From Agelaius tricolor (Eukaryota > Chordata > Aves > Passeriformes > Icteridae), in the NCBI GenBank assembly GCA_023055355.1, contig JALJCS010000002.1, positions 86,267,001 through 86,331,000 of the forward strand: 64,000 nt of DNA, in the 5' to 3' direction. A model generated the notes under the pieces. It was not told where the DNA came from, ran no database searches, and saw nothing but the letters and a program-made list of their open reading frames with translations. Both the position numbers and the translations under genes were made by a program. Shown here piece by piece: positions 11,487 through 25,189 of the stretch (its first letter is position 1; each line of letters opens with the position of its first letter).

Positions 11487-14400
11487 TTTCTCCTCAATTT
11501 GTACCCTGGATATGATGTGAATGAGTGTGACTTTGCAGGTCAGAAAGCAGCTGTGGTAAAGTCCAGTCAGCTCCTCAGTGGGAATATCCAGGGGAAAATG
11601 TGGAACCTACATGTACTCCAGAGACCAGACACAGAATCCTCCTCTGCTGTTCAGGGAAGGGCTAATGTTCTATACAGGAATGTAAAGAATTTCCAGATAC
11701 AGATATCTGATTGAAAACCTTCAATTAACTTCAACTGGAAAGAGCAATAAATGTAGGTCACTTGGTCATCTGCTCTGCATTCATCTATGGATTGTCTGGA
11801 TGTGGAGAAGACTCAGGAATTATCCACAACGTCATTGTTTTACAATCTTTCTGTTCAAGGCTCTTCCCTTGCACCACAATATGCTGCACAGGGATGGAAA
11901 AAGTAGCAGGGGTGGTTAGAAGTCAACTCTGGCCACTTGTCTCATGTCTGAGTAGCTGTGCAGTGAGCAAAGGGGCTTATGATGCTGGCCAGAGAAATGA
12001 TCAGTCAGACCTGCAATTCTCTACTCATTGTTTGAGTGCTGTTGGCACCACGTCATAAATGGCAGCTGCTGAATCCAGCCACATGTGACACATTTTCATC
12101 TAACTAGAGTTTGCTCAATATTATCTGACAAATTAGGCTTCTACTGGGAAATGTCATAATATCAATTTATTAGGGAAAGCCTCTCAGGTTCATGATAATA
12201 TTCCAGGAGTTAAAGAAAGGCAAGTGGGAGATATGGGCTGAAGGATGATCTTGCCATGAAAAATCATTAGTCCAGTACATGTTCCTCAGGGGTGTAGGTT
12301 GTTGGCACTCAGATTTCCAATTCTAGCTTCTCTGGATTTGGTCTTTCTGTCTTTTCAATTAAAATTGTTTCCCTTTTGTGTAAAACCCTTATTTATTAGA
12401 TTAAGGATTTTAACTAGGGTTTACCTTATTCGTGGTTGCACTAGATCCCCTGGATTATAGAGACAATCCACTACTAAGACATGTTATTTCCTTTCCTCCT
12501 CTGTGCCAGCTGTTTGTATCACCTCTGTGCTGGAGAATCCCACTGCTCCATGAGAGGAGATCAGCACAAATCTAGAAACCTGATTTAATTATTGCAATTG
12601 TACTATTGCAATTATTTGAATGAATTCTCCCACTTTCAACAGCGAAGACTGAACCAAGCTCATCCAGAAGTGTTTTATAATGAGTAAAAATGGTGTTAAA
12701 ATTCTTGTTTCTGCTCATAGTCATATCTGAGGGTGGTTCCTTTGGACTTATATATAGTACCCTTAAAAGGTCTTTATTTCATCTGAACTAAAAGCTTGGA
12801 GAGAGAAAAAAGATAAAGAATTAAACTAACTAATATTTTTGCAGAAAATTTATTTCCTCCATGATCTACAACAAATATCTTGAGAAATTCACAAAGAAAT
12901 TTACACTTTACACAAAAAAATGCAAACAAACTCAGTTTTGTCATCTGAATGCAGTAGTTCCTCAGATGCCAGGATTGGGAGATTTCTATTTCAGAAACTG
13001 CAGGAACATTAGTCTGTGGATTAGGGCTAAAATACTTTGTGGAATAGTGAGCCAGACAAAATGTGCATGAATAGCTTTTCACTGACTTGCTCCAAAGTCT
13101 TGAGTATTACAAAAGCCACAATGTGACTCCAACACAAATGTTTCTGTTTAGCAACTCATATTGAGGGATCATAAGAAAAAAATGCTGTGCTCCCAGCAGT
13201 GTCTGATTCAAGTTTATGATGTCATTTGTTGGTTAAATGCAATCTGAGGTATTTTGTGCAACCACTGTATGTCAGAAAGTGAAGGGATCACTTCTCTTGG
13301 CAGCATCAAAAATGCATTTCCCCCCTGTAATTCCTATAAGCAATGGAGCAGCAACATAAAGAGTGGGATTTGGCAACAATGATTCTCAGAATAAATCTTA
13401 AACATGTAAATTTTACTCATATCTCATACCTATTCTAATTCTATCATCTGGATGGACTAAGGCACATTCTGGAACCACACAGCATTAAGGCTTCTGTTAT
13501 TGCATAGATGTATCAGTGATGACTCTGATGATTTTCACCTTCTAGAGGATTTTTAAGTTAAAACACAGGCAAGGTAGTAGCAGTTGTCTTGTGCAACAGT
13601 GAAGATCAAAGTGTATGCCATTATATTCTGCAAAGTGGAACAGATTCTGATATTTGAGTATTGGGAACTGAGATGAGAAAAGAGCAGAAATATGTCTGAG
13701 GTGGTGAGCTCTGGTTACATTTTGATTTGGAGACCAGAATAAAATCAGCATTGTGCCCGGAGGTAACTCCTGTCAAATTCCAGCTGTACTGAGATGGGTT
13801 AAAAAAATACCAAAATAATTTATTTAGGTTTTAGCTTATTAAAAATCTATAATATTAATTATGACGTTAAAATATTATTTTCAAGCATCACAAAGCTTGT
13901 TTTATTAAATTTTTTTCCTGTTCTGCAAACTAAACATCAAAAGTTGATGAGATTTCCTACAGTATTTCAGTTGTCCTGGAACTAAATTTTTGGCAAAGGT
14001 GAAGCTTAAAATTGATGTAATGCCACAGGCATACATTCCTCTAACAGTCAGTATTTTCTGCAACTTGGTCCCTGAAGTTGTTGCTCTAGGTTTTTTTTGT
14101 TGTTGTTTGATTTTAAATAGTCTTAGGACATAAAAGTTCAAGAATGTTTCCTAATATTTTGCACCCTAAAGTGCATCAGTAAGAAGACAAAATAATTTAG
14201 ACTGCATGATTTTACCTTGGCTACTGTATTCCTTTTTTATGCAAGCCTTTTCAGTAGCTGGAAGTTTATGTTGCTATCATGTAGAAGAAAACAGGCAGAT
14301 ATGTAGTAAACTATTTTTGTGAGGATGATATAAAGCATTTCTGAAATGTGCTCTGTTGCTGCTCCAGATTGCTTTCTATATTTCCAATGAAAATGCTAAA

Positions 14401-15449
14401 GGGACTCTTAAGCATCCTATGACTCCTTTCACAACTTCAGTTTTTGCCAAAGTCTTTTCTGATTTGACACTCTTAGTTTCATACAGCTGTTTTAAAATTT
14501 ATTTTCAAAGCAGGTACAAATAAATTCTTATTGCTTTTTTTACTGTGCAATTTTTAAAACATATTTTTTCCACTGCAAACTTAAAATCTTCTGAGGAGGG
14601 CCCAGATTATGGCAACACATATATAACATTTCCTCTTTTCCCTCTTGTGAAGCTGATATCACCTAAACCACTCTGAGGAGCTGAGGAAAACCTCTGCCTC
14701 ATTTAACTACAGCTGTCCCAACATGCAGGTGTATTATATCATTATATTATTAGCTCCACACGAACCACTGGGAGGATGTAAATCTGCTGCATGAATATCA
14801 AGTGGGCTTCAGCTGAAACTTATGTTTATGCAGAATAAATGACTTGTATTTACAGATGCGTCTCATGCAATTATGTGTGTCAGGCTGGTGAATTATGTGT
14901 GTATGTGGCTGATGTTGGAAGTCTTGGTGACGTATCCAAGATGAGGTCAGTAAAGATGCATGTGGTTTATATGCAACCAGAGGCCTCCTACACAAGTGCA
15001 AACAGGTGGGAGTTATTTTTACTATGGTTTTGATCAGCTTTAGATGGAGTAAACATGCTAGATTCTAAATAACTTGTTGATCTATGAGCTTGACTGTGAT
15101 TATTGCTGGTCATTTCAGTGGAACAGCTATATAAATTAAATAAGTAAATACTCTGGGGCAGGATTTGTTGATGTTTGTTTTGAGAACACAGGTATCTACA
15201 ACTGAACAGCTCACTTCAGTCATCTCAGAGCAGAGTCTGAGTCAGCCAGTGGAGAACTGTGTTTGTTTTAGCCAAAAGATGTCATTTCCATTCAGTGAGA
15301 AGTATTTCTCCCCAAGACCAGTGGGTCTGCTGGTTTGGTCTCCACTGGCTACAGGAGGCACCCAGAGAGCTGCCTCAGATACAGATGATTACATGACAGG
15401 GACCTTGGAGAGATATCCCAGGCCTTGGGTGGCTAAACCTAATTTAAGG

Positions 15450-15475
15450 CCAATTTTATTTGCCAATTTTATTTG
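15450..15475. repeat. perfect 13-base tandem duplication
   Basis: CCAATTTTATTTG occurs twice head to tail with no mismatch, which suggests a recent slippage duplication. Confidence 0.85.
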
Positions 15476-18400
15476 TGTAGTACTTAAGCCAGCTCACTGT
15501 GAGTTTAAGTAGTCATGGATGAATTTGGCTACTCACTTTGACCTCACTAACAGACTTAATATTTGAAAACAAAAATATTTCAAGGGATCAGAGGAAACCA
15601 GGGATAAGACAGTGAATTGTATTCAATGAAGAGTGGTCATGGGGTCCATTTCATTGACACAAGCAGGGAGAATGTCTGGTTTTGGTGCTGATATTAGGCT
15701 GGCATGTCATATGGATGTGTGTGTATGGATTGATGACCCTGATTTTGCTGTTGTGAAGAAAGTGACCTTCACTTCAATGGCTACAGACAACCAGGAATGA
15801 CTGCTGATACTACCTGATACCTGTCTTGCTACTGTTGATGTCTACAAGGATTTTTTTGGTTAAAAATGGCAGTTATGATGGAAACTGCTTTTTTGGGTTC
15901 TGAAATGCTGAATTATTTCAATACATACTTAGCTGGCTGTTGTGCTCAGTTGAAACCATGGCAGAGGGAGAGAATTCTATTTAAAGAGCAGAGTCGGCTC
16001 CAGATTCTCTTCTTTTTGTTGACTAATCAGTGCCAAACCACAGAGCAGAATGTGACACTCAGACCATTCCTTGCCTAACTCACTTCCTAACCCTGAGTGA
16101 AGAAAAAAAGCTGAATGTATCCTTGGTGAGAAAGGCATAGAGGATTTTGGTGGCTTTCTGATGGATCTGTAATAAGGTGTGTTTTTGTGGTGTATATTAG
16201 TGAGTTAAGCAACTCTTGGGAGAGGCCTAGGCTAAACAAAGAGAGAGGAACCTACTAATTAATCAGTGCTTATTGTGAAAGAAATGGCAGAGAGGAAAGG
16301 AACACTATGCATGAATAAATGTAATTTCAGCGTTGGATCCAGAGTGCTAAGCACTGGGGTTATGGAGGCAAACTGATATCAGATTGACCAGGGAAAGTGC
16401 TCTTGAATGTGATAGAACAAGGCCTGGCTGCTTGCCTTGGAGGCTGGTGAGATGCAAGGGTTGATGCCCATTATTTCTCACAGACTCTCAACCTTCCACT
16501 GTTGCAGTATGGGTCAGCTATATCGAGCTTTAGTTCATAACAGAGCTCTCCTCTCTTTCAGAGAGTGTGTGTTTCCATCTGGCATCACCCACTGCTTCTC
16601 TCTGTACTGAAATGCCCAGAAAATTCTAGACAGGAGATGTGACCTGGTTCTGCCACCTCTGCCTGCCCTGTAAGGTGGTTGGGTCAGCCTGCCTGAGAGT
16701 TACATTACACTGGGCTTAGCACATCAGGGTGGCAGAGGGAGTGTTAAGGGCTGCATCTCTTCTCTCTGAGCTGCTCCTGAGTAGATCTTATTGACATGTT
16801 GTAGACTAACCCAAGCTGATCTGTCAATGTTGCCCTATTTATTACCATAAGGTGGATATTACCTCCGTTGGGGGAAACATCTGTGCACCACTTCAGACTA
16901 AGCTGATATTGGTGCAGTCACCTGCTCTGAGCTCCTTTCACTGAAAGAGATTTTCCCTAAGCACAGATGAAGCTGTAGCTGAGGCCCCATGACCCTCTCT
17001 ACAGAAGCTGCCCTGGTTTTGGATATGAGCCTCAAGCTGTCTCAAACTGCTGCCTAGACTGTTTAACACAAACAAGACCCATCAGATGGGCACTGTGTTC
17101 AGCAACCTGGAGTGCATTTGAAACTGAAGTCTGGGAGTGAAAGGCTTTATCCCAGCAACATCCAGTCCTTCACTGTTGTTCACATTTACACCAAGGATGA
17201 GATGGCGGTTTATTCATCTGAGAAACAAGCCCTGTGCTTCTCTTCACTCTTCTGATTTCTTTCCCCCTTGTTTTCATAGTTTCCTTGCTTGGAATAATGA
17301 ACTGAAGTAGGTTTCTCAGTGTATGCTTTATCTGGTTATTAATGATGTGGAGCAATTCAGGACCCTTAGGACTTCTGTGTTGTTGCTTTAATAAACATAT
17401 TTCAAGATGATGAGGCCACTGGCACACTTTCTATGCTTTTATGGTACAATGGTCTTAAAGTAGCATGGTGCATTTTATTTATTAGCCAGCCCATTAATCA
17501 CACAGGTATCAGTTGGCTTCAGGGAAATTTTTAATTAGTGATATTTAAGGTTGAGAGAAAGTGCTTCTGTGACAGACAATGAGAGCAAGCAGAAGCAGAA
17601 GGCAGGCTATCTTTGTGACTCTGTGATTAATACAGGATTTAAATAAAATATTCATGAAAGGAAATTGAAGTTATAGCCAAATCCAAATGTTGAACCTCCT
17701 TTAAAACTCAAATATAAATTCCTTAGAGATTCATTCTTTGTATTCATTAGTGGAGAGTGAATCTGATGAAGATGAGAGAAAGGGGAATTTGTTCCCTAAT
17801 GTAATAATTTAGCAATATTTTAAAATGTTTTTACTAAATCTTCTTGAACCACAATTTAATGACATTTTTAAAATCTACATCCTTATTTGAAATGGCTCAC
17901 AAGTCACTGAAACAGATACAAAGGAGATATTAGGGAAGGAACTTGGGACATCCCTGGCAGAACACTCATGTGTGTGAGACAGAAAGGAAAGATTGTGTGG
18001 ATGGCAACTACATCCTTCTGGCAGTGTTGGTTTAGTGGTTGCTAGCACTTAAAGCCTGCGTTGTCACATGAAAAATGAATGGTACTGGCTGTGCAAACAT
18101 CTCCCTTGTTAGATAATTAATCAGGTGTACTTTGTTTTGATATAGCACCTCTCTGGCATGCTCACAGCCATCTCTTGAAATTGCCCTGTAAAATGGATTG
18201 TTAAAGAATGAAAAAAAAGAAAAAAAAGCCAAACAAACCCTGTAGGAAATATTGCATGTGTCTCTGTCTGCACAACTGGCAAAATGGAACATTAAATTCT
18301 TCTAAATGCACAAAGCAAATTTTTCAGTCTTGGCTGCCCACATTTACCAATTTAAATGTGTAGGGAAATTAAATTTTCTGAGTTGTTGAGCTCCTTTGGC

Positions 18401-21400
18401 TCCATTTCTCTGTTCTCCTCACCCTTCTTCTATGCAGTATCTGTTCTCCCTAAACACAGAGCACGGGAATGCCTTTGGCCTTCAGGGGCTACAAACCTCA
18501 CAGGTCTTTGGTCTGGATCCCTGCTCAGGAAAGAAAGCTGAAAGTTCATGCCTTATTAATTGAGCTTGTTGGGAAGGAAGGAACATGAGTGGTGCTGTTC
18601 AATAATGAGTCATGCTGCTCCTGGCTAGTGGCAGAAAGGGATCAGGAGTCTCCAAGGCTGCCATGAGCAGGTACCTGACAAGGGGAAGCAACAGCCAAGA
18701 AAGCACCATCAGGGTCTTGCCTGCCATGGCTCTGGGACCAAGAAGAAGAGTTGGCTCACATCCCTCTTCTGATGGCTTTTAGGGGAACAGGAAAAGCTAC
18801 TGGTGTTACACTGGTGGTCTTGTTGGGAAAATGTGGTCCATACACTTGTCAGCTATCTGAGACAACATGTTTAAGATTTCTAGATGAGAAAAAAAATCTG
18901 GGATTTTTCTGTGTTCTCATCAGGAGACATCTAGGCTTATGGAGGGAGCTCATAGAGGCTTATAAATTACTTAAACCCCTTTCAAATATAGACCAAATAG
19001 TTTGCACACACAGACTCACACTAAGGCAAGTCAGGGCTCTGGGTAAGTCCACGGTTGGCTGCTTCTTGCTCAAGCCCAAATGTTTCTTATGCACTCCACT
19101 TTGCCTTGTGTGAAAGGAGGTCTAATTGTCTTCCCTTAGCCACTGAGATTTTTTTCCATTCTACTTTGTCTGCAGAGGTAAGGGCTTCCTTAAGTGATAA
19201 AAGATTTCAGCCTTTACCTTTCCTTTACCTTCTTATGTGCACACACATAGAAACACAAAGTGCTTTTGTATTATTGCTGCTCACAACATCAACAGGTTGC
19301 AGAATTAAAAGCAGATGTTCACACCTCCCAGGAGTGTAATTTTAGATGCCTCCTGATCTTTGCAGGCATAATTTTTTCAATTACAGCTTCATTAATTTTC
19401 TTTGTGACTATAATGGCTACAAATAAATGACGGAGAGGTTTTCATTAGGCAAAAAAAAAAAAAGCTGAGATTCTGAATTTAATGCTTGATATCAAGAGTC
19501 AGGTTTGATGTGCTCTGGCTTTAGTCCAATTGCCTTTGAATAGGATGAGCATGGTGTGTACTGTTGTCCAAGACCACAGAACTTCTTTATCACCAAAAAA
19601 TACAGGTAGTACTACATTTTCTCAAAGTCTTGTGGACTATTTCTAATTGTCTTAGTTCTCTTGGAAAAATAAGACTACCATGTGGATATCCTCTTTCAAA
19701 TCTCTTTACCTGTGCCATGGAATAAGCTGTTAAATTTGGTAAGAAGCCCATCTGAAATGTCGTGTCTATCACCGTAGAGTTCTAATTAACAGAAGGTTTA
19801 TTAGCTTAAGTTGCCTTAGAATTTAAATAAGGGCAAAGCTATTCATAGGGCGACACGCAACCCATGCCTTGAGTAGCTTTAAAAATTAGTTTTCCAGCCA
19901 AACCAGAAGAAAAATCCATCAATCTTCCATGTGCAACTTAACCTTTACCCATTCTTGTTATTAAATTATTGTTACCAAGAATTTAAGTTAGGGATTTTTC
20001 ATCATTCACAAAGTAGGCAGTTGGGAAGTAGAGACCATTGGAAGAGAAGTAAAAGCCAAGCCAGGATCCCAGTGACCAATGAGAGTGTTTGTAAGTTGCT
20101 AATAACTCTTTTGTCCCCTTGAAGAACAGTCCCCTTTCTTTGCACCCTCTGAAGTTCAGATTGTGTAAAATTCAGAATTCACTTTCTCCTCCATTATAAT
20201 ATATGCTTCACATTGAAACATATTTCCCCTGCTCTAATTTTTCACAGGCCATTTGGCAATCCATCTTTCCAGGCTGTGCTCTGCAGGTGTATGATTGTAT
20301 TTGAAATTCCTGCACCCATTAATCACTGCTCTGCGACCTGCTTTTCTCTGTACTTACTAAGTTCCCTTCCTCAGTTCTGGTCTGTCAGTGCTCTGTAAAC
20401 TGTTTACTTTTCTGGTGCAGCATTTGCTCAGCATTTTGGCAAGCTCCAACAAAATGTTCCCAATTGTTCCCAATTGACTTTTGGCCAGCAAAGGCAGTAG
20501 ACTTTTTTTTTTCATGGAATTTGATGCCCGCATATGTTTTCCCTTGTTCGCTGTTTCAGGCAGCTCTTTTAATGCTGTTATCACCTGGTCTCACCTTGCC
20601 TCTGTTGTGACTGTAGAATGGAAAATACTGTCACACAGGCCTGAACATGGTTTCCAGCTCCTGCTTCTTTGGGTTTTTTTTGTTTCCTACTATATATCTT
20701 TTGGTTCTCAGGAGGCTCATTTAACTCTTGTACTGTTTTCAGTCAGACAGAAGACAAGGTTGCTCTCGTGGAACAATGAGGAAAAAAAAGGTACAGATCA
20801 GAGATGCAAAAAACAACAAAAGAATTAGAATTTCCACTACATGTTTTTTTTGAAACAATGAAGTAGAACCGATGCTTTGAATATTTTCTCTACAATAGGC
20901 ACACAGCCTTGTGCAAGGTTGTGCTACAAATACACTGAATAGAAATATCTACATATCTAGAAATGCCTAAAGACCAGCCCATCTGTTTGTTTAATGTTTT
21001 TATCTATATTTAGCTCACTGCTACACTTTTGTATTTGTGTATTGTATAATTTTGGCTCTTCTGCTTTGAATCTTAGCCAAAATAAGCCTGGGGAAAAAAA
21101 ATCAAAAAACTGGAAACCCAAGCCCCATGGTGCAAATATTTTAGAATGTTAAACAAGGCTTATTCCTATTCAGGAGAAAAGGACTTCAAGAGTTTTATTA
21201 TGGCTAGTGTGTTTATTATTGTTATTCTGTGCTGGTTGCTCATCTATCCTGCTAGAGCATAAAACACACTTTGCACTCTGTGTGCTGGTAGATATCTCAA
21301 CGCTTCATCTTCAGGCAGAAGAATATATTTGGGTCACTTGAGGACAGAGTGTGGGTGGTGCTTGACAGTTTTTATAAACAAATCAAAATACCTTTGCTCT

Positions 21401-24400
21401 CCCCAGTGCCTAGTTAGCTGTATGCTTTCCAAGTTCCCGGTGCTGAAAGTGTGGAAAGTTAGATCCTCTCCCAGCAAAGAAAGAGAGGTGAGTGTAAGTT
21501 TGATGTATTTCATCTGACTTCTGACTTCCTAATGGTCTAGCTCTTAAAATTCCCTCCCCCCTACTCTATTACTGCACAGGGAAGTGCAAAATAAACATGA
21601 CTTCTATCTTGAGAAGACAGCAGATAATTTGTGAGACCACAGATGACAGAGATGTTTCCAGCCTGCTTCTGCCTACACCCCTTCTTGAAGCCTTGATATT
21701 TAAATTGCACCCATTTATGCTGCCTTGTGCAGTGATGGAGTAGGTGTCAGCAGGCCCACAGGAGATTGACTGGTGATACAAAGGTACAAGGCAGAAGAAG
21801 GGAATGTAATTTTCTCCACTTTCACACCAGTTGTGAATTTGGCACCTGACAAGTTAGTCAGATGTTCTTGCTAGCTTATCCCATTGAAAGCCACATAAGG
21901 CACCACTCTTGGAGAGAATTTCTGTCCAGCTGTGTCTGACTGGGAGTATTGCTGTCAGCCACCATGTCTTTTATATTTTCTGTATCTCATGGACCTACCT
22001 GACTAGCAGATGCCAGTATAATGGGCATTTACTTCTTTACTTCCTATCTACTTAGGCAGGCTTCTTCATATGTTCTAGTGATAGGTACATTTCACTACTC
22101 TGATATTTTTTAGTGGTTGCAACTTCTTTACTCACTTAACTGCTTCAGCAGTAGTCTTGAAGATGTGTTTGTTGAATTTTTATAACATCACATGCCAGCA
22201 ACTGCAGATATAGAATAAAATTTTATAACTGGTCTCAGTGCTACTAATGAAGAACTTGCCTTATTTGATTGCCTAAGTATTTTAAGTACTTAGTTGAATA
22301 ACATCTTGTTGCCTATAAAATTGGATTTAATGATGGAAAATTAAGGCCAGAAGAGGTATTTGGGGAAATTTTTTGTGGTTTTTTTTTTTTTGGTGATTTG
22401 TAAAGAATGATTTTAAAGGACAAGAAAACAAGAAGAGTAACACTTAAATCCATTTTCTGTAGGAAAGAGCCATCACCATTTAAAAAACTTGTTAGATGTG
22501 GCCTCAGGAGTAGTAGCAGGAGCTCCCATGATAATTCTTTTTCCAGAGGCACTATGAGCTTTAGAGTCCAATTTATTCACTGATGTAAGAAATGACCCAT
22601 GATCATGAGTCAGTCAAGTGAGAGAGCTGTTAAAGCACCACTAACATTTCCTCCACTTCAGAAACAGCACTGCTACTCTCAAGCCTCCATTTCCCTCACA
22701 GAAAAATCCTACTTTCTTAAGTAAGATGGGAATTTCTCCTTATTTTCAGACATTGTGTTTCTCCCCTGCCTGCCCTTCCTGTTCTGAAACCATTTGTCCC
22801 ACCACTACAACCCAGTTCAACTTAGCAGGTCCACAGCCATCTGTGGGCTCCTGCAGCTTCAACTGCAAATGAGTGTGTCTGCAGCAATTAAACCAGACAG
22901 TTTGTAATCTCTCTGAAGACAAGGAGGGAAATTTTTCTTTCTATTCATGGCAGGAATAGGAAGCTGTTAGACAGAAGAGATGCAAACATCTGATATCCCT
23001 CCTTCCTAGGATGGTTCTCATTCAGACTATATAGTTGAAATAACTCAGGACAGTTCCCCTAAGATTTTATTCATGTTATTCAGAGAGAGCTGCAAGTCTG
23101 GACTGCATTTGAGGAGAAGTCCTGGGATCTCCCAGTGTCTAAGCAGTTCTCCTGCCTCTCTCTTGTTCCTGAGAGAAAATTTACCTTTCTTGTCCTTCAG
23201 AGACTTTCCCTCTCAGGAAGCTGACTCTGTGTACTGCTGAAAAGGACAGTAATACTGTGGAAAGCTTTGAAAGCAGGGAAGGAGAAATGTCATTGAGTCC
23301 AGTGTTACTGGGAGGCAGCGGAGAAAGTTCAGTATTTTCATGTGTACACAGAGGTTGGAGATAGAACCATCCCCCTCCAGCATCTTTTCATGCTGACTTC
23401 GGTGGCAATTTTTTTGTTCAGAGCCTTCAGGGTTTGAACCTTGTTTGACACCTCTCTGTTGAGAAATTCTGCTGCTCAACAGTCAATGCCTAGTCAACAA
23501 ATTGTGCCTGTTATTTTGCAGTAGGATAACATTGTAGATAAGACACACCTACTGGGCACTTTCAAGTTATAATGTGTTAGTCATTGCTTTTATGTATGTT
23601 TATATACAATATCTGCCTGAAGGTACACATTGATTTCGAACCATTGAGAACACATTTAAAATTGGCTGAGTGCTTAACCTTTGTTCACTGAAAGTATATT
23701 TTAAATTTTTTTTTGCTATTAAGAATTATTAGCCCAGAAGAGTTTATTATGGCTATTATCATCATCATTATTATTGACTTAAACTAAAATTCTTCTAGAG
23801 ATTTTGTTCCTTTTGTAAAGTTGAGTTATACTTGTAATTACCTTCTGATTTTAATAGGTGTATTCTCTTCACATGTATTGATTTAAGTGGATTCAACTGT
23901 ATTTCAGGTAAAGATTTTCTGACAACTAAAACCAAAAATCTAATGTGGTGTTACTTTCCTTGTAACCAGTAATTTTGTGAATTTTTGTATTATAAAAGAA
24001 AAAAAGAAACAAAAAAGAGGTTACAGACTGAGATTCACATTGCAGGATTAAATGCTTAAATCCAGGAGAGCAATTCCGACAGCCTTCTTTCCAGTAGTAC
24101 CTAACCTCTGAAACACCTAAAATCCATCAGTGTTTCCATTTTTTTGGTCTTAGTTCCCCAGCTGCCAAAACCTCAGTTCACTGGCAGCATCATGGGCTGA
24201 ACAGTGGAGTTTCCTATTCCTCCCTGAACTCAGCTGTCAATTCAGAGTTGTGAAGACTGAAACTCAGACTCCTTCCCAGTCCCTGGAGATGAGTAACCCA
24301 TCAGGGGCTCCTCTGACAGCTGTCACCCACCTGCAGCAGCAGTGGGAATCCCAGCAGCTGTTGTGCCCCTTTGAGAAGAGGGAATAGAGGGGCAGGGATG

Positions 24401-24991
24401 CTGTTGTCCTCTGCCCTTTGCCTATTTTCCTCATGGGAAATCCATCCAGGTTGTGGCAGATGGTGTGGGCAGGATCACCTTGCCAGGGCTCAAGCTGGTT
24501 GTATTGACTTGCCAGGGGAGCACTGGAATAAGGTCATTTTGGATCCCTCCTGTTAGAGCTCTGCAAAAAAGGATGGAGCTACAGAAGGGGAACCTGTTGG
24601 TAAAGGAGTCCTGAATCATGATCCCTCATTTTCCCAAGCTCATTGATTTGATAAGTGGCATTGGAATTATAGCCCAGGTCATATTCCAGTGTCCAGTTGT
24701 AAGACTGCCTGTCTGAGATATAGGCTCCATTTTAAAATCCTTCCTGTGCTCAGTTTGAACTATCTGAAGTTTTCTGAGCTGTCCTAACCACCAGGATAAA
24801 CAGACATTTCTCATTCAGCTTTGGAAGAGAAAGATTCATGCATTTTACATAAAACTGAGCAGATTCAGTGACTGTGGTAGTGAGAAAATAATCTCAGTAA
24901 ATGTGTAAACATGAAAGGCAGCTTCAAATTTGTATCACTTCACCCAAAAGGACTGATGCCTAGGAATGGTGAAAGTCATGTTTCATGATGT

Positions 24992-25185
24992 TACCACAGA
25001 ATCACAGAACAGGTGGGTTGGGAGAGATCTTAAAGATCATCCAGTTCCAGCCCCCTGCCATGGGCAGGGACATCTTCCACTAGACCAGGTTGCTCAGTGC
25101 CCCATCCAACCTGGCCCTGAACACTTCCAGGGATGGGGCAGCCACAGCTTCTGTGGGCAGCCTGTTATGGGACAGCACTGGCTGC
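24992..25185 (-). mobile_element. CR1 LINE 3' fragment, minus strand
   Basis: The plus strand begins with ACAGAATCACAGAA and continues through GATCTTAAAGATCATCCAG, CCCCCTGCCATGGGCAGGG and CACTAGACCAGGTTGCTCA. This is the reverse complement of the conserved CR1 3' region. It is the closest to consensus of the CR1 copies in this window, so probably the youngest. It is 5'-truncated at about 25185, with no ORF2 sequence and no poly(A) tail, as expected for CR1. Confidence 0.95.
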
Positions 25186-25189
25186 TGGG

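Larger units (their letters stand above)
11090..24985. other. long unique noncoding stretch, no gene
   Basis: Nearly 14 kb of AT-rich DNA in which I recognise no exon, RNA gene or well-preserved mobile element. Small structures are a TGTGTGTA triplet repeat (11463-11486), a 13-base tandem duplication (15450-15475), and short A or T runs (18211-18228, 19450-19462, 22378-22392). The longest open frames (for example 18751-19113 and 20481-20828) have no domain and no coding-like composition. Confidence 0.55.

Noticed and set aside
20450..20475. Duplicated GTTCCCAATT
   Set aside because: A 10-base repeat in AT-rich sequence is too short to interpret.
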